From positions 1 through 50,056 of the forward strand of contig WHSO01000018.1 of assembly GCA_009380075.1 (NCBI GenBank): a stretch of 50,056 nt of DNA. Direction: 5' to 3'. Under the pieces are notes generated by a model. That model was not told the origin of the DNA, ran no database searches, and saw nothing but the letters and a program-made list of their open reading frames with translations. The position numbers were made by a program, and so were the translations under genes. Of the stretch, positions 32,150-43,047 are shown in pieces. Origin of the DNA: Alphaproteobacteria bacterium (GTDB lineage Bacteria > Pseudomonadota > Alphaproteobacteria > SMXQ01). The number at the start of each line of letters is the position of its first letter. Position 1 is the first letter of the stretch.

Positions 32150-33243
32150 GCCGTATCGCCGTCGTTCTGCTCAACCTCGGCGGGCCCGACAGCCTCGCAG
32201 CGGTGCAGCCGTTCCTGCAGAACCTGTTTTCCGATCCCGCCATCATCCGGGCACCGGCACCGGTACGCTGGTTTCTGGCGCGGCTGATCGCCCGCCGGCG
32301 CGCGCCCATCGCGCGTGCGATCTACGAAAAGATGGGTGGCCGCTCACCGATCCTGCCGGAGACCGAGGCGCAGGCGGCCGTCCTTGCGTCCGCTCTTGCC
32401 TCATCGGCACCCGAACACACCTGGCACGTGACCATCGCCATGCGCTACTGGCATCCCTTGGCCGCCGAGGCCGCGCATGAGGTTGCCACGTTCGCCCCGG
32501 ACCGGGTCGTGCTGCTGCCGCTCTACCCGCAGTACTCGACGACGACGACGGCCTCGTCGTTCGCCGACTGGTCCGCCGCTGCAGCGCGTGCTGGGATTGC
32601 GGTACCGACGTCGCGGGTGTGCTGCTATCCGCGGGACGGCGGCTTCATCGCCGCCGTGACCGACGCCGCGGCTGAAGGCCTCGCCCGGGCGCGGGCCGTG
32701 GCGCCGGGTGCGCCCATCCGCCTTCTGTTCTCCGCCCATGGCCTGCCCAAGCGAGTAATCGCGGCGGGGGACCCGTACCAGGCCCAGGTCGAGATGAGCG
32801 TCGCCGCTGTGCGCGATGCGCTTGCCCGCGGCGGGCATCTCGTGGATGTCGAGGTGGTGACGTGCTACCAGTCGCGGGTCGGACCGCTCGAATGGATCGG
32901 GCCCGCCACCGACGCCGAGATCGGCCGTGCGGGCCGGGCCGCCGCCGCCATCGTCGTCGTCCCCATCGCCTTCGTGTCGGAACATTCCGAGACTCTGGTC
33001 GAGCTCGACATCGAGTACCGCCATGTGGCCGAACGCGCGGGCGCAGCGGCCTATATCCGGGTGCCGGCGGTCGGGGTCGCGCCCGCCTTCATCGCCGGGT
33101 TGGCGCGCCTTGCTGTCGCCGCCTCATGCTGCGACAATGTCGTATCGGGTTCAGATAACCAAGGTATGTCAAGGACTTGTCCTGCCGGATTTGGCGGCTG
33201 TGGCGGCCCGGATATCGTTTCGATTGCGCAACAAACAGGCTGA
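32146..33243 (+). CDS. hemH: Ferrochelatase
   Basis: HemH inserts ferrous iron into protoporphyrin IX, the last step of heme synthesis. The 365-residue product has IAVVLLNLGGPDSLAAVQPF, YEKMGGRSPILPETEAQAAV, AMRYWHP, LLPLYPQYSTTTTASSFADW, LLFSAHGLPKRVIAAGDPY with the catalytic His, and FVSEHSETLVELDIEYRHVA. A Cys-rich C-terminal end (ASCCDN, then RTCPAGFGGCGG) resembles the iron-sulfur ligands known in some alphaproteobacterial ferrochelatases. The start is a GTG overlapping the hemE stop. It is 11 bases from hemJ. Confidence 0.96.
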   Translation: MSRIAVVLLNLGGPDSLAAVQPFLQNLFSDPAIIRAPAPVRWFLARLIARRRAPIARAIYEKMGGRSPILPETEAQAAVLASALASSAPEHTWHVTIAMRYWHPLAAEAAHEVATFAPDRVVLLPLYPQYSTTTTASSFADWSAAAARAGIAVPTSRVCCYPRDGGFIAAVTDAAAEGLARARAVAPGAPIRLLFSAHGLPKRVIAAGDPYQAQVEMSVAAVRDALARGGHLVDVEVVTCYQSRVGPLEWIGPATDAEIGRAGRAAAAIVVVPIAFVSEHSETLVELDIEYRHVAERAGAAAYIRVPAVGVAPAFIAGLARLAVAASCCDNVVSGSDNQGMSRTCPAGFGGCGGPDIVSIAQQTG

Positions 33244-33254
33244 CGGAGGCGACG

Positions 33255-33701
33255 ATGGCCGACACCCTGGTCACGCTCTACCCCTGGATCAAGGCGCTGC
33301 ACATCGTCGCGGTCATCGCCTGGATGGCGGGGCTTCTCTATCTGCCGCGGCTGTTCGTCTACCACGCCGACGCGCCGCCGGGGTCGGAGCGGTCGGACAT
33401 GCTCAAGACCATGGAGCGCCGGCTCCTGCGCGGGATCATGAACCCGGCGCTGATCGCGGTGTTCATCCTGGGCGGCCTGCTGGCGGCGACCCCGGGGGTG
33501 CTGGACGGAAAGATATGGTTCCACATCAAGCTGCTTCTGGTCCTGTGCCTGGCCGGCCTGCACATGGCGATGGCCGCCTGGCGCAAGGCCTTCGAGGCTG
33601 ACCGCAATACCCGGTCGGCGAGGTTTTTCCGGGTTCTGAACGAGGTTCCGACGGTGCTGATGATCGCCATCGTCGTGCTGGTGGTTGTAAGACCATTTTA
33701 A
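33255..33701 (+). CDS. hemJ: Protoporphyrinogen oxidase HemJ
   Basis: HemJ is the membrane protoporphyrinogen IX oxidase used by many bacteria that lack HemG and HemY. The 148-residue four-helix protein has LYPWIKALHIVAVIAWMAGL then LYLPRLFVYHA, with the conserved His and Arg; MERRLLRGIMNPALIAVFIL, WFHIKLLLVLCLAGLHM and FFRVLNEVPTVLMIAIVVLV follow. GGAGG at 33245-33249 sets the start at 33255. With hemE and hemH it puts three of the last heme-pathway steps in one operon (HemF or HemN lies elsewhere). Confidence 0.96.
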   Translation: MADTLVTLYPWIKALHIVAVIAWMAGLLYLPRLFVYHADAPPGSERSDMLKTMERRLLRGIMNPALIAVFILGGLLAATPGVLDGKIWFHIKLLLVLCLAGLHMAMAAWRKAFEADRNTRSARFFRVLNEVPTVLMIAIVVLVVVRPF

Positions 33702-33728
33702 CCGATATGATGCAGGCTGTTTCGTCAA

Positions 33729-33757
33729 TTGACTTGACCACGCCTTTTCGGTAAAGC
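33729..33757 (+). promoter_or_regulatory. Possible rho promoter
   Basis: TTGACT at 33729-33734 and TAAAGC at 33752-33757 are separated by 17 bases, near-consensus spacing for a housekeeping promoter, with about 170 bases of leader before the rho ATG. A long leader is common for rho, which is autoregulated. The boxes are only a sequence match. Confidence 0.4.
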
Positions 33758-33926
33758 AGACCTGTTCCCAACGTGACGCGCGGGCCGGCGCTATTTATCT
33801 CTCGGTCCGTTCCAGCCGTTTCCAATCCAAAAGCGACATCTCATCGCGGAAGCGGTCCGTCGATCCGGTTTACCCGCCGGCTCTCGCGCCTTCTCCCTCC
33901 TCTTCCATTGCTGAACAGTTCACGCC

Positions 33927-35180
33927 ATGAATCTTCAGGAACTCAAGCAGAAACCACCGGCCGACCTGCTCGCCTTCGCCGAGGAGCTGAGCATCGAGAA
34001 CGCCTCGACCCTGCGCAAGCAGGACATGATGTTCGCGATTCTCAAGGCACTGGCGGACAACGACACGCCGATCACCGGCACTGGCGTGCTGGAGACGCTG
34101 CAGGACGGATTCGGTTTCCTGCGTTCGCCGGAAGCGAATTACCTGCCCGGCCCCGACGATATCTACGTGTCGCCGAGCCAGGTGCGGCGCTTCGGACTGC
34201 GCACCGGTGATTCGGTCGAGGGACAGATTCGCGCGCCCAAGGACGGCGAGCGTTATTTCGCGCTGCTCAAGGTCAACAAGATCAACTTCGGCGAACCGGA
34301 CGACGTCCGCCATCGCATCAACTTCGACAACCTGACGCCGCTCTACCCCGACAAGCGCCTGAAGATGGAGACCGATCAGCCCGGCAAGGACATGACGAGC
34401 CGGATCATCGATCTCATCTGCCCGGTCGGAAAGGGCCAGCGCGCGCTGATCGTCGCGCCGCCGCGCACCGGCAAGACGATGATGCTGCAGAACATCGCCC
34501 ATTCGATTTCGCACAACCATCCCGAATGCTACCTGATCGTACTGCTGATCGACGAACGCCCCGAGGAAGTGACCGACATGGCGCGCACGGTGAATGGCGA
34601 GGTGGTGAGCTCCACCTTCGACGAGCCGGCGACGCGCCACGTCCAGGTCACGGAGATGGTGCTGGAGAAGGCGAAGCGCCTGGTCGAACACAAGCGCGAC
34701 GTGGTCATCCTGCTCGATTCGATCACCCGGCTGGCGCGCGCCTACAACACCGTCGTGCCGTCGTCGGGCAAGGTGCTCACCGGCGGCGTCGATGCCAATG
34801 CGCTGCAACGGCCGAAGCGGTTCTTCGGTGCCGCGCGCAACATCGAGGAAGGCGGCTCGCTCACCATCATCGCGACGGCGCTGGTCGACACCGGCTCACG
34901 CATGGACGAAGTGATCTTCGAGGAATTCAAGGGCACCGGTAACTCGGAAATCATCCTCGACCGCAAGCTCACCGACAAGCGCACCTTCCCGGGCATCGAC
35001 ATCACCAAGTCCGGCACGCGCAAGGAAGAACTGCTGGTGGATCAGGGCACGCTGTCGAAGATGTGGGTGCTGCGCCGCATCCTGATGCCGATGGGCGTCG
35101 TCGATTCGATGGAGTTCCTGATCGACAAGCTGAAGTCGTCGAAGACCAACGCCGATTTCTTCCAGCAGATGAATACCTGA
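33927..35180 (+). CDS. rho: Transcription termination factor Rho
   Basis: Rho is the hexameric RNA helicase that ends transcription. The 417-residue product has the N-terminal helical and cold-shock-like RNA-binding domains ([20 protein letters not shown], then [39 protein letters not shown]), and the RecA-like motor with Walker [41 protein letters not shown], the Q-loop [18 protein letters not shown] and the R-loop [19 protein letters not shown]. It ends FFQQMNT, followed within 30 bases by a strong hairpin terminator. Confidence 0.98.
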   Translation: MNLQELKQKPPADLLAFAEELSIENASTLRKQDMMFAILKALADNDTPITGTGVLETLQDGFGFLRSPEANYLPGPDDIYVSPSQVRRFGLRTGDSVEGQIRAPKDGERYFALLKVNKINFGEPDDVRHRINFDNLTPLYPDKRLKMETDQPGKDMTSRIIDLICPVGKGQRALIVAPPRTGKTMMLQNIAHSISHNHPECYLIVLLIDERPEEVTDMARTVNGEVVSSTFDEPATRHVQVTEMVLEKAKRLVEHKRDVVILLDSITRLARAYNTVVPSSGKVLTGGVDANALQRPKRFFGAARNIEEGGSLTIIATALVDTGSRMDEVIFEEFKGTGNSEIILDRKLTDKRTFPGIDITKSGTRKEELLVDQGTLSKMWVLRRILMPMGVVDSMEFLIDKLKSSKTNADFFQQMNT

Positions 35181-35208
35181 GATACTTCGCACGCGTGAAA
35201 ATGAAAAG

Positions 35209-35232
35209 CGGCGGGATATCCCCGCCGTTTTT
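35209..35232. terminator. Bidirectional intrinsic terminator after rho
   Basis: CGGCGGG (35209-35215), loop ATATC, CCCGCCG (35221-35227), then TTTTT. On the other strand the stem is followed by CTTTTCATTTTC. It serves the rho operon and the convergent oxidoreductase gene, which ends at 35248. Confidence 0.9.
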
Positions 35233-35247
35233 CATTCTGCGCCCCCG

Positions 35248-36222
35248 TCAGGGAATGAGGACCGTCGAGCCTGTCGTCTTGCGCGCCTCGAGATCGCGGT
35301 GGGCCTGGGCCACGTCCTTCAGCGCGTAGCGCTGGTTGATCTCGATCTTCACCGCGCCCGACGTGATGACGTTGAACAGGTCGTCGGCGGTTTCCTCGTA
35401 CTCCGCCCGCGTGGCGATGTAATGCGCCAGCGTTGGCCGGGTGAGGAAGAGGGATCCCTTTTGGCTCAATGTCAGGACCGAAAAGGGCGGGACCGGCCCC
35501 GACGCGTTGCCGAAGGACACCAGCATCCCGCGCGGCGCGAGACAATCGAGGGAGCCTTCCCAGGTATCCTTGCCGACCGCGTCGTAGACCACGGGCAGCT
35601 TCCTGCCGCCGGTGATGTCCTTGACCCTCTCGACGAAATTTTCGCGCGTATAAACGATGGCATGGTCGCAACCGTGCGCTCGGGCCAGCGCTGCTTTCTC
35701 GTCCGAGCCGACGGTGCCGATGACGGTGGCGCCCAGATGCTTGGCCCACTGGCAGGCGATCAGCCCGACGCCGCCGGCGGCGGCGTGGATCAGCACCGTG
35801 TCGCCCTTCTTGACCGGATAGGTGACGCGGACGAGATAGCGCGCCGTCATGCCCTTGAGCATGATGCCGGCCGCGGTTTCTTCGCTGATGCCGTCGGGCA
35901 GCGCGAGCAGCCGGTCGGCCGGAACGATTCGCGTTTCGGCATAGGCGCCGAGGAGGGAGCCGTAGCAAATGCGGTCGCCGGGTTTGACATTGGTGACGCC
36001 GTCGCCCACCGCCTCGACCGTGCCGGCACCCTCGACGCCAAGCGCATGGGGCAGCGACGGCAGTTTGTAGAGGCCGGAGCGGTGATAGGTGTCGATGTAA
36101 TTGAGGCCGACCGCGGCCTGGCGGATTCGTGCCTGGCCGGGGCCGGGGGCGCCTACGGTGATGTCGTCATACGCAAGGGCCTCCGGCCCCCCGTAGGCGT
36201 GGACGCGAACCGCCTTGACCAT
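35248..36222 (-). CDS. Quinone oxidoreductase (zinc-free MDR family)
   Basis: The 324-residue medium-chain reductase has HAYGGPEALAYDDITVGAPG, NYIDTYHRSGLYKLPSLPHA, LGVEGAGTVEAVGDGVTNVK, the NADPH loop TVLIHAAAGGVGLIACQWAK, and FGNASGPVPPFSV with LAHYIATRAEYEE near the end. It resembles QorA-type NADPH:quinone reductases, which lack the structural and catalytic zinc ligands of alcohol dehydrogenases. The physiological quinone or aldehyde substrate is not predictable. It sits between the rho terminator and the dienelactone-hydrolase gene on the same strand (13 bases), so these are likely co-transcribed. Confidence 0.94.
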   Translation of the reverse strand: MVKAVRVHAYGGPEALAYDDITVGAPGPGQARIRQAAVGLNYIDTYHRSGLYKLPSLPHALGVEGAGTVEAVGDGVTNVKPGDRICYGSLLGAYAETRIVPADRLLALPDGISEETAAGIMLKGMTARYLVRVTYPVKKGDTVLIHAAAGGVGLIACQWAKHLGATVIGTVGSDEKAALARAHGCDHAIVYTRENFVERVKDITGGRKLPVVYDAVGKDTWEGSLDCLAPRGMLVSFGNASGPVPPFSVLTLSQKGSLFLTRPTLAHYIATRAEYEETADDLFNVITSGAVKIEINQRYALKDVAQAHRDLEARKTTGSTVLIP

Positions 36223-36235
36223 GTGTGGTGACCTT

Positions 36236-36937
36236 TCAGCCGAGGTGCTGCTTGAAAAAGGCCGTGGTGCGATCGTTGGCCTGCTTCGCCGCCGCCTCGT
36301 TGTAGTTGGCGCCGCCCGCGCGGGCGAAGGCGTGATCGACACCGGGGTAGTTATGGGACGTGCAGAGCTTGTTGGTGGCGAGCGCATCCCTGATCTTTTT
36401 CTGGGATTCGGGCGGGCAGAAACCATCCCTTTCCGCGATGTGCAACATCAGTGGCTTCTTGATGTTGGGCACCTGGCCGAGATAGTCGTCGATCTGCACC
36501 GGGTAGTAGCCGACGGCGGCGTCGGAGTCGGTGAAGAACGATGACGCATAGGCAAGCGAGCCGCCGAGGCAATAACCCACCGTCCCCACCTTGCCGGTGC
36601 ATTCCTTCATGCCGCGGATATGGGTGATGGTCGCCTGGATGTCGCCGACGCCCTTGGCGAAATCGGGCAGGAACTTGTTCATCAACGCGAGCGCCTGGTC
36701 CCACTCGGCCTGGGACTTGTCGGTGATCTGCACCCCGGGCTCGATGCGCCAGAACAGGTCCGGGCAGGCGACGATATAACCCTGCCGCGCGTAACCGTTG
36801 GCAAGATCGCGCATGACCTGGTTCACGCCGAAGATTTCCTGGATCAGCACGAGACCAGCCGCGGGGGTCTTCGCCGGCATGGCGAGATAGGCCTGGAAGC
36901 TGCCGCCATCGGGTGCGGCGATGGTGATGTCGGGCAT
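36236..36937 (-). CDS. Dienelactone hydrolase family protein
   Basis: The 233-residue alpha/beta hydrolase has FQAYLAMPAKTPAAGLVLIQ, IFGVNQVMRDLANGYARQGY, the nucleophile elbow VGYCLGGSLAYASSFF with catalytic Cys instead of Ser, MLHIAERDGFCPPE (acid), and the His in YPGVDHAFARAGG. This is the DLH arrangement. The family also contains carboxymethylenebutenolidase-like enzymes of unknown substrate; no catechol-pathway genes are nearby, so the specific substrate is unassigned. Confidence 0.95.
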   Translation of the reverse strand: MPDITIAAPDGGSFQAYLAMPAKTPAAGLVLIQEIFGVNQVMRDLANGYARQGYIVACPDLFWRIEPGVQITDKSQAEWDQALALMNKFLPDFAKGVGDIQATITHIRGMKECTGKVGTVGYCLGGSLAYASSFFTDSDAAVGYYPVQIDDYLGQVPNIKKPLMLHIAERDGFCPPESQKKIRDALATNKLCTSHNYPGVDHAFARAGGANYNEAAAKQANDRTTAFFKQHLG

Positions 36938-36978
36938 GGATCGTCCTTTGCTCGTCGGTGGCGGGGTCGGCCCCTGTC

Positions 36979-37512
36979 TTAGCGGCTCATACCGGAGGCA
37001 TCAAGGGGGCCTTGATAGGCCCGTTCAAGATCGAGCAGGCGCTTCTTCGTCGCCAGCCCGCCGCGGCCGGAGTAACCGCTCAGCCGTCCATCGGCGCCGA
37101 CCACGCGGTGGCACGGGATGATGATCGGGATCGGATTGGCACCGCAGGCGCCACCCACCGCACGGGGCGAGGAATTGATCCGCCGCGCCAGCGCTCCATA
37201 AGTTTCCGTTTTCCCGGCCGGGATCTCGCTGATCGCCTGCCAGACGCTTTGCTGGAACGGGCTGCCTTCCGGTGCGAGCGGCAGGTGGAAGCGGTCGTGA
37301 CGGCCGTCGAAGAACGCCTCGAGCTGGGTTTGCGCCGCGGCGAGAAGCGGCGTCGGGCGCACGTTGCGGATGCGGTCACCCGCCGCCCAGACCAGCAGGG
37401 TGATGGCGCCCGCCTGCTCGAACAGGGTCAGCGCACCGACCGGGCTCGGAACCGTCAGGCGATAGACCGGCGCGGGCTCCGCGCGAACACCATCACGCCC
37501 GGGCAATGGCAT
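36979..37512 (-). CDS. ogt: Methylated-DNA--protein-cysteine methyltransferase
   Basis: The suicidal repair enzyme takes the alkyl group from O6-alkylguanine onto its own cysteine. The 177-residue product has [20 protein letters not shown], the HTH-like [39 protein letters not shown], and the active-site [21 protein letters not shown]. The start at 37512 overlaps the 3' end of the thioredoxin-domain gene by 20 bases; a GTG at about 37491 would avoid that overlap. Ogt is the stand-alone form without the Ada domain. Confidence 0.94.
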   Translation of the reverse strand: MPLPGRDGVRAEPAPVYRLTVPSPVGALTLFEQAGAITLLVWAAGDRIRNVRPTPLLAAAQTQLEAFFDGRHDRFHLPLAPEGSPFQQSVWQAISEIPAGKTETYGALARRINSSPRAVGGACGANPIPIIIPCHRVVGADGRLSGYSGRGGLATKKRLLDLERAYQGPLDASGMSR

Positions 37513-39526
37513 TGGTGAGCTCCGTCGCGTCGGTGAAGGGCAGGGAACAAACCTGCCGGGCGCAGACATAGGCGGTGGCGGTGCCGCCCGCCTGGGTCTT
37601 GCCCTGGGCCGGATGGCCCTTGGGCAGTTCGGCGCCCGGTGCCACCACCTGCAGCACCAGGTTGGGCTGTGCGGCGTGATGGGCGGCGACGATGAGAGCG
37701 TCGGTCGCCGCCTCACCGCGGCGGCCGACGATCACGACCTGGACCGCGCGGGCGAGGAAATCGGCGGCGTTGATCAGGGTGGCGAGGGGGAAGACGTTGC
37801 GTTCAAGCTCACCCGAAAAGGCGCGGATGGCCCACTCGGCCCTTTGCCGCCAGCGATCCTCGGCGGTCGTCGCAAAAAGCCGGGCGAAGGCCATGACCAT
37901 CAGGCCGTTGCCCGACGGCGTCGCGCCGTCATGGGCGTTGCGCGTCCGCACGATGAGGTCGGACGCATCCGACGCGGTAAGGAAATAGCCGCCGTTGGTA
38001 TCATCGGCATAATAACGGTCGAGGGTGGCGATCCACGACGTTGCCGATTCCAGCAGCCCGTCGTCGCCCGTTACTTCGTGCAGGACGAGGGCGGCGTTGA
38101 TCATGGCGGCGTAGTCGTCCAGCGTTGCCGGCCCACCCTGGCGTCCGGCGCGGTAGGAATGGACGAGCCGCGCCGAATCGGTGCCCGGCACCGCCATGCG
38201 GGTGCGCACGAAGTCGAAGGCGGCGAGCGCGGCGGCGGTCCAGTCGGCGCGCTCGAATGCCGCCCCCGCGCGCGCCAGCGCTACGATCATCAGGCCGTTC
38301 CAGTCGGCCAGGACCTTGTCGTCCCAACCCGGGCGCACGCGCGGCGCGCGGGCCGCGAGCAGGCGCTTGCGCGCCACGGCGAGACGGGTTTCGGTTTCGG
38401 GGTCCAGCGTTTCCGGATGGTCGATCCGGTTGAGGATGCATTTTCCTTCCCAGTTCCCGGTGGCGGTCACGTCGTAGAATTTCTTGAACAGGCGGGCGTC
38501 GTCATCGGTGCCGAGCACCTGATCGACCTCCGCTTCGGTCCACACATAGAAGCGGCCCTCCTCACCCTCGCTGTCGGCGTCCAGCGTCGCGGCGAGGCCG
38601 CCGCCCTCGGCGATCATTTCGGCCAGCACCCAGTCGGCGGTTTCGGTGATGCGCGCGGCGAAGAGGGGGTCGCCGGTGGCATTCAGCGCGAGCTGTAACG
38701 CGCCCAGGAGCTGGGCGTTGTCGTAGAGCATCTTTTCGAAATGAGGCACCAGCCACCGTGTGTCGGTGGAATAGCGGGCGTAGCCGCCGCGCAGGTGATC
38801 GTAGATTCCACCCTGGCTCATTTTCCGCAACGCGAAGACCACCGCCTCGGCAAAAGCGGGGTTGCCGGTTCGCAACCCGGCGCGGAAGACGAGGTCGAAC
38901 ACCGGCACGTGGGGGAATTTCGGCGCCGCCCCGATGCCGCCATTGGTCGAATCGAATTCCCCCAGCAGCCGCTGTGCCACCTGGTCGGCAATGGCTGCGG
39001 GAATGAGGTTACCGGGGGTGGCGTCGCTCATGCGGCCGAGCGCAGCGCGCATGGCTTCAGCGTTCTGGGTCACCTTGTCGTGTTCCTGGCGATAGACCTC
39101 GGCAACTCGCGCCAGCAGGGTACGAAAGCCGGGGCGGCCGTAGCGCGCCTCCGGCGGGAAATAAGTCCCGCCCCAGAACGGCGTGCCGTCGGGGGTCAGG
39201 AACATGGTCAGCGGCCAGCCGCCGTGCTCTCCCAGCAGCGCCAGCGCCGACTGGTAGATGGTGTCGATGTCGGGGCGCTCCTCCCGATCCACCTTGATCG
39301 AGACGAAGTTCTCGTTCATGGCCCGGGCGGTTTCCGGATCCTCGAAGCTCTCGTGGGCCATGACATGGCACCAGTGGCAGGCGGCGTAGCCGACCGACAG
39401 GAGGACCGGCTTGTTCTCCTTTCGTGCGCGTTCCAGCGCCGCCTCCCCCCATGCCATCCAGTGCACGGGATTTCGGGCGTGGCTGAGGAGGTAGGGGCTG
39501 GTTTCGCTGTCGAGTTCGTTGCGCAT
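37493..39526 (-). CDS. Thioredoxin-domain protein of the YyaL/DUF255 family
   Basis: The 677-residue protein begins [20 protein letters not shown] then [20 protein letters not shown], and carries the thioredoxin-like CHWC site in [20 protein letters not shown], with [20 protein letters not shown] following. Past about residue 180 lies a six-hairpin glycosidase-like (alpha/alpha) region: [40 protein letters not shown] and [20 protein letters not shown]. The biological role is unproven; the eukaryotic relative is SPATA20. The start is ATG 39526; the frame is open to 39910 through mnmE's opposite strand. Confidence 0.94.
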   Translation of the reverse strand: MRNELDSETSPYLLSHARNPVHWMAWGEAALERARKENKPVLLSVGYAACHWCHVMAHESFEDPETARAMNENFVSIKVDREERPDIDTIYQSALALLGEHGGWPLTMFLTPDGTPFWGGTYFPPEARYGRPGFRTLLARVAEVYRQEHDKVTQNAEAMRAALGRMSDATPGNLIPAAIADQVAQRLLGEFDSTNGGIGAAPKFPHVPVFDLVFRAGLRTGNPAFAEAVVFALRKMSQGGIYDHLRGGYARYSTDTRWLVPHFEKMLYDNAQLLGALQLALNATGDPLFAARITETADWVLAEMIAEGGGLAATLDADSEGEEGRFYVWTEAEVDQVLGTDDDARLFKKFYDVTATGNWEGKCILNRIDHPETLDPETETRLAVARKRLLAARAPRVRPGWDDKVLADWNGLMIVALARAGAAFERADWTAAALAAFDFVRTRMAVPGTDSARLVHSYRAGRQGGPATLDDYAAMINAALVLHEVTGDDGLLESATSWIATLDRYYADDTNGGYFLTASDASDLIVRTRNAHDGATPSGNGLMVMAFARLFATTAEDRWRQRAEWAIRAFSGELERNVFPLATLINAADFLARAVQVVIVGRRGEAATDALIVAAHHAAQPNLVLQVVAPGAELPKGHPAQGKTQAGGTATAYVCARQVCSLPFTDATELTNAIARA

Positions 39527-39677
39527 GGGGTATCGGGTTATGGTTCGTGATACGGCGGCAGGCTGGCGCGGGAACGGGGAACGGTGTAAGGCGGTATCGC
39601 CTTGGAGTCTGGGGCGTGGGAACGGCACGTACAACCCCAATTTGGTGATGGATTTGCCGTGGTGAAAGGACCGATGG

Positions 39678-41054
39678 GTGCCGCCTGACACGATTTTCGC
39701 CCTCGCCTCGGGACGGGGCGTGGCCGGGATCGCCATCTTCCGAATCTCCGGTCCGACCGCGGGCGCCGCCCTGGAATGCCTGGGCGTCGCCACGCCAAAG
39801 CCGCGGGTGGCGACGCGGGCGCGTCTATTTGCGCCGGACACCGGGCGCGGTGTCCGGCTGGTTCTCGACGATGCTTTGGTGTTGTGGTTTCCGGCCCCTG
39901 CGAGCTTCACCGGGGAGGACGTAGCGGAGCTCCACGTTCACGGCGGCCGAGCGGTGATCGACGCCGTGGCCCGTGCCCTCGGGGCCATGCCGGGACTGCG
40001 TCCGGCCGAGCCGGGGGAGTTCACCCGCCGCGGTTTCGAACACGGCAAGCTCGATCTCGCCCAGGCCGAAGGGCTCGCCGACCTTGTCGCGGCGGAGACC
40101 GAGGCGCAAAGGGTGCAGGCACTGGAGCAGTTCGACGGTGCGCTGAGCCGCCGGTTCGAAGCCTGGCGCGCGGCGCTGATCGCGATCCTGGCGCAGGTCG
40201 AGGCGGCGCTCGACTTCTCCGACGAAGATGTCCCGCCGGATATCGTGCGGGGCCAACTACCAGATTTAGTAGGTCTATCCGAAAGTATCTCACAATATCT
40301 TGAAAGCGAGCCGACCGGCGAAAAAGTCCGGGACGGTTTTCATGTCGCCATCCTCGGTGCACCCAATGTCGGTAAGTCCAGCTTGCTCAACGCCCTTGCC
40401 CGCCGCGACGTGGCAATTGTTTCGGAAACGAAAGGAACGACCCGGGACATCATCGAGGTATATATGGACCTGAAAGGGATTCCCGTCATCCTGGCCGATA
40501 CCGCGGGTTTGCGCGAGGCGGCAGAAGCGATCGAGGCCGAGGGCGTCCGCCGCGCCGAGGGTCGTGCAGCCGGAGCGGACCTGCGACTGACGGTTTTCGA
40601 CGCCCGCGACTGGCCAGAACGCGACGCGGCAACCGAGCGATTCGGCGGTGAAGGGTCGATTGCGGTGCTCAACAAGATCGACCTGCTCGATCGTAAGGAA
40701 CGCAACAAAGTCGATGTTGTTTTGCAATCGCAAAAAACTACTAGATATTGTGTTATCTCTGCGTTGACGGGTGAGGGCCTCAATCAGTTGCTCGCCGCGA
40801 TCCACGACAACCTTCGGCAGCGTCTGGATGCGCTTGGGCCCGCCCCGTTAACACGCGAGCGGCATCGCCAGGCGCTCGGCGACGCGGTAGAGGCGCTTCG
40901 GCGCGCGATCGAGGCCCCCGATCCTGTCGCCGCACCCGAGCTTCTCGCCGAAGACCTGCGCCTTGCGGCGCGCGCTTTGGGCCGGGTCGCCGGGCACGTC
41001 GACGTCGAGGACGTCCTGGACCGGATTTTCAGCCAATTCTGCATTGGCAAGTAG
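39678..41054 (+). CDS. mnmE: tRNA modification GTPase MnmE
   Basis: MnmE with MnmG makes the 5-carboxymethylaminomethyl group on wobble uridine of certain tRNAs. The 458-residue product has an N-terminal formyl-THF-binding part ([58 protein letters not shown]) and a GTPase domain with G1 [15 protein letters not shown]3 [12 protein letters not shown]4 NKIDLL, and the C-terminal catalytic CIGK. The start is a GTG at 39678. Part of the middle (about 40255-40310) uses AT-rich codons, as some GTPase linkers do. The parS site and mnmG follow. Confidence 0.97.
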   Translation: MPPDTIFALASGRGVAGIAIFRISGPTAGAALECLGVATPKPRVATRARLFAPDTGRGVRLVLDDALVLWFPAPASFTGEDVAELHVHGGRAVIDAVARALGAMPGLRPAEPGEFTRRGFEHGKLDLAQAEGLADLVAAETEAQRVQALEQFDGALSRRFEAWRAALIAILAQVEAALDFSDEDVPPDIVRGQLPDLVGLSESISQYLESEPTGEKVRDGFHVAILGAPNVGKSSLLNALARRDVAIVSETKGTTRDIIEVYMDLKGIPVILADTAGLREAAEAIEAEGVRRAEGRAAGADLRLTVFDARDWPERDAATERFGGEGSIAVLNKIDLLDRKERNKVDVVLQSQKTTRYCVISALTGEGLNQLLAAIHDNLRQRLDALGPAPLTRERHRQALGDAVEALRRAIEAPDPVAAPELLAEDLRLAARALGRVAGHVDVEDVLDRIFSQFCIGK

Positions 41055-41086
41055 GAGCAGACAGCGACCACGCCGGGATTGGCAGG

Positions 41087-41102
41087 TGTTTCACGTGAAA
41101 CA
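41087..41102. promoter_or_regulatory. parS centromere site 1 (TGTTTCACGTGAAACA)
   Basis: A perfect 16-bp palindrome between mnmE and mnmG, extended to 18 bp by G...C flanks. It matches the known ParB-binding consensus of many bacteria. The parAB genes are 2.6 kb downstream. Confidence 0.95.
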
Positions 41103-41152
41103 CTCGGCCCTTTCCCTTTGACAGCAAGGCGCGCGCGGGTAAAGTCTCGCCT

Positions 41153-43047
41153 ATGAATGATGGTTCCGTTCGATTCGACGTCATCGTCATCGGTGGCGGC
41201 CATGCCGGCTGCGAGGCCGCAGCTGCCGCAGCGCGCATGAGTGCCGCGACGCTTCTGGTCACGCACAAGGCGGCAACCATCGGCGAAATGTCCTGCAATC
41301 CGGCGATCGGCGGGTTGGGCAAGGGCCACTTGGTGCGGGAGATCGATGCCCTGGACGGGGTCATGGGCCGGGCCATCGACCGCGCTGGCATCCAGTTCCG
41401 CGTTCTTAACCGGTCCAAGGGCCCGGCTGTGCAGGGACCGCGCGCCCAAGCCGATCGCGAACTCTATCGCACCGCCATTCAGGACATCTTGGCCGGGCAG
41501 CCGGGGCTGGCCATCCGGGAAGGGGCGGTGGAGGACCTCCGCCTCGACGCCGGTGGCCGGGTATCCGGAGTGATCCTTGCGGATGGCACGGAAATCCGGG
41601 CCGGGGCCGTAATTCTCACCACTGGGACCTTTCTTTCCGGGATCATCCATATGGGCGAGGAACAAATTCCCGCCGGCCGGGTCGGGGAGGCGCCCGCCAT
41701 CGGCCTGTCGCGCACCCTTGCCCGCTTTGGCTTCGCCCTCGGGCGGCTCAAGACCGGAACGCCACCGCGCCTCGATGGCCGCACTATCGACTGGCAGGGC
41801 CTCGACCGCCAGCCCGGCGACGATCCGCCGGAGCCGTTCTCCTACATGACCACAGCCATCACCACGCCCCAGGTGGCCTGCCATATCACCGCCACGACGC
41901 AGGCGTCCCACGACCTGATCCGCGCCAACCTGCACCGGGCACCCATGTATTCCGGGCAAATCCAGAGTACCGGCCCACGTTATTGCCCGTCCATCGAGGA
42001 CAAGGTGGTGCGGTTCGCGGAACGGGCGCGGCACCAGATTTTCCTTGAGCCCGAAGGCCTCGACGATCCGACCGTCTACCCCAACGGCATTTCGACCTCG
42101 CTGCCCCGGGACGTGCAGATGGCGCTGCTCAAGACCATCCCGGGGCTGGAAAACGCGGTTATCCTGCGCCCAGGCTATGCCATCGAATACGACTACGTCG
42201 ACCCGCGGGAACTCGGCCAAGCCTCGAAACCCGCAGGATTCCTGGACTTTTCTTCGCCGGACAGATCAATGGGACCACCGGTTACGAAGAGGCCGCCGCC
42301 CAGGGCATCATCGCCGGGATCAACGCCGCGCTCCGTGCTGGTGGCACTCGATACCCTTTCGCCATCGACCGCGCCGGGGCTTATCTTGGGGTGCTGATCG
42401 ACGACCTCGTCACCCGCGGGGTGACCGAGCCCTACCGCATGTTTACCTCGCGCGCCGAGTACCGGCTCCTTCTTCGCGCCGACAATGCCGACCAGCGCCT
42501 GACACCGCTGGGGGCCGCCATCGGCTGCGTCGGGCCGGAGCGGAGGCGCGCCCATGATGCCAAGGCAGCCGCCCTGGATGTGGCCCGGACACTCCTGGAA
42601 GGGCTGTCGGCGGCACCGGCGGATATCGCCCGGGCGGGGGTGCGGGTCAGTGCCGACGGCACCCGGCGAAACGCCTGGCGCCTCCTGTCCCACGACCGGG
42701 TGTCGCTGGCGCAACTCTCGGGAATCTGGCCAGAAATCAAGGAAATCGAGCCGCGCCTGCGGCCCCAGATCGCGGCCGACGCCAAATACGCGGTCTATGT
42801 CGCCCGTCAGCAGGGGGATATCGACGCCCTGCGCCGGGATGAGGCCCTGCTGATCCCGGCAACCATCGACTACCGTGTGGTGGGCAGCCTATCCAACGAG
42901 CTGCGGGACAAGCTGGAGCGCGTCCGACCGAAGACCCTGGGCCACGCGGCCCGCATTCCCGGGATGACACCGGCCGCCCTGACCGCCCTTCTGGCGCATG
43001 TGCGCAAGCGCCATGGAACCGCCGCCGTCATCCGGCGCGCGGGCTGA
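41153..43047 (+). pseudogene. mnmG: mnmG (tRNA uridine 5-carboxymethylaminomethyl modification enzyme), apparent frameshift
   Basis: MnmG is the FAD-dependent partner of MnmE. The reading frame opens with [20 protein letters not shown] (FAD-binding GGGHAGCE), then [20 protein letters not shown] and [13 protein letters not shown], then goes off-frame. In the next frame the expected family sequence resumes at once as [20 protein letters not shown], then [20 protein letters not shown] and ends with the normal C-terminal helices. One base, probably a C in GGCCAAGCC at about 42215-42222, is missing. Restoring it gives 631 residues, the normal length. Since the gene is widely conserved, base-calling error is as likely as a true mutation. 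Confidence 0.85.
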
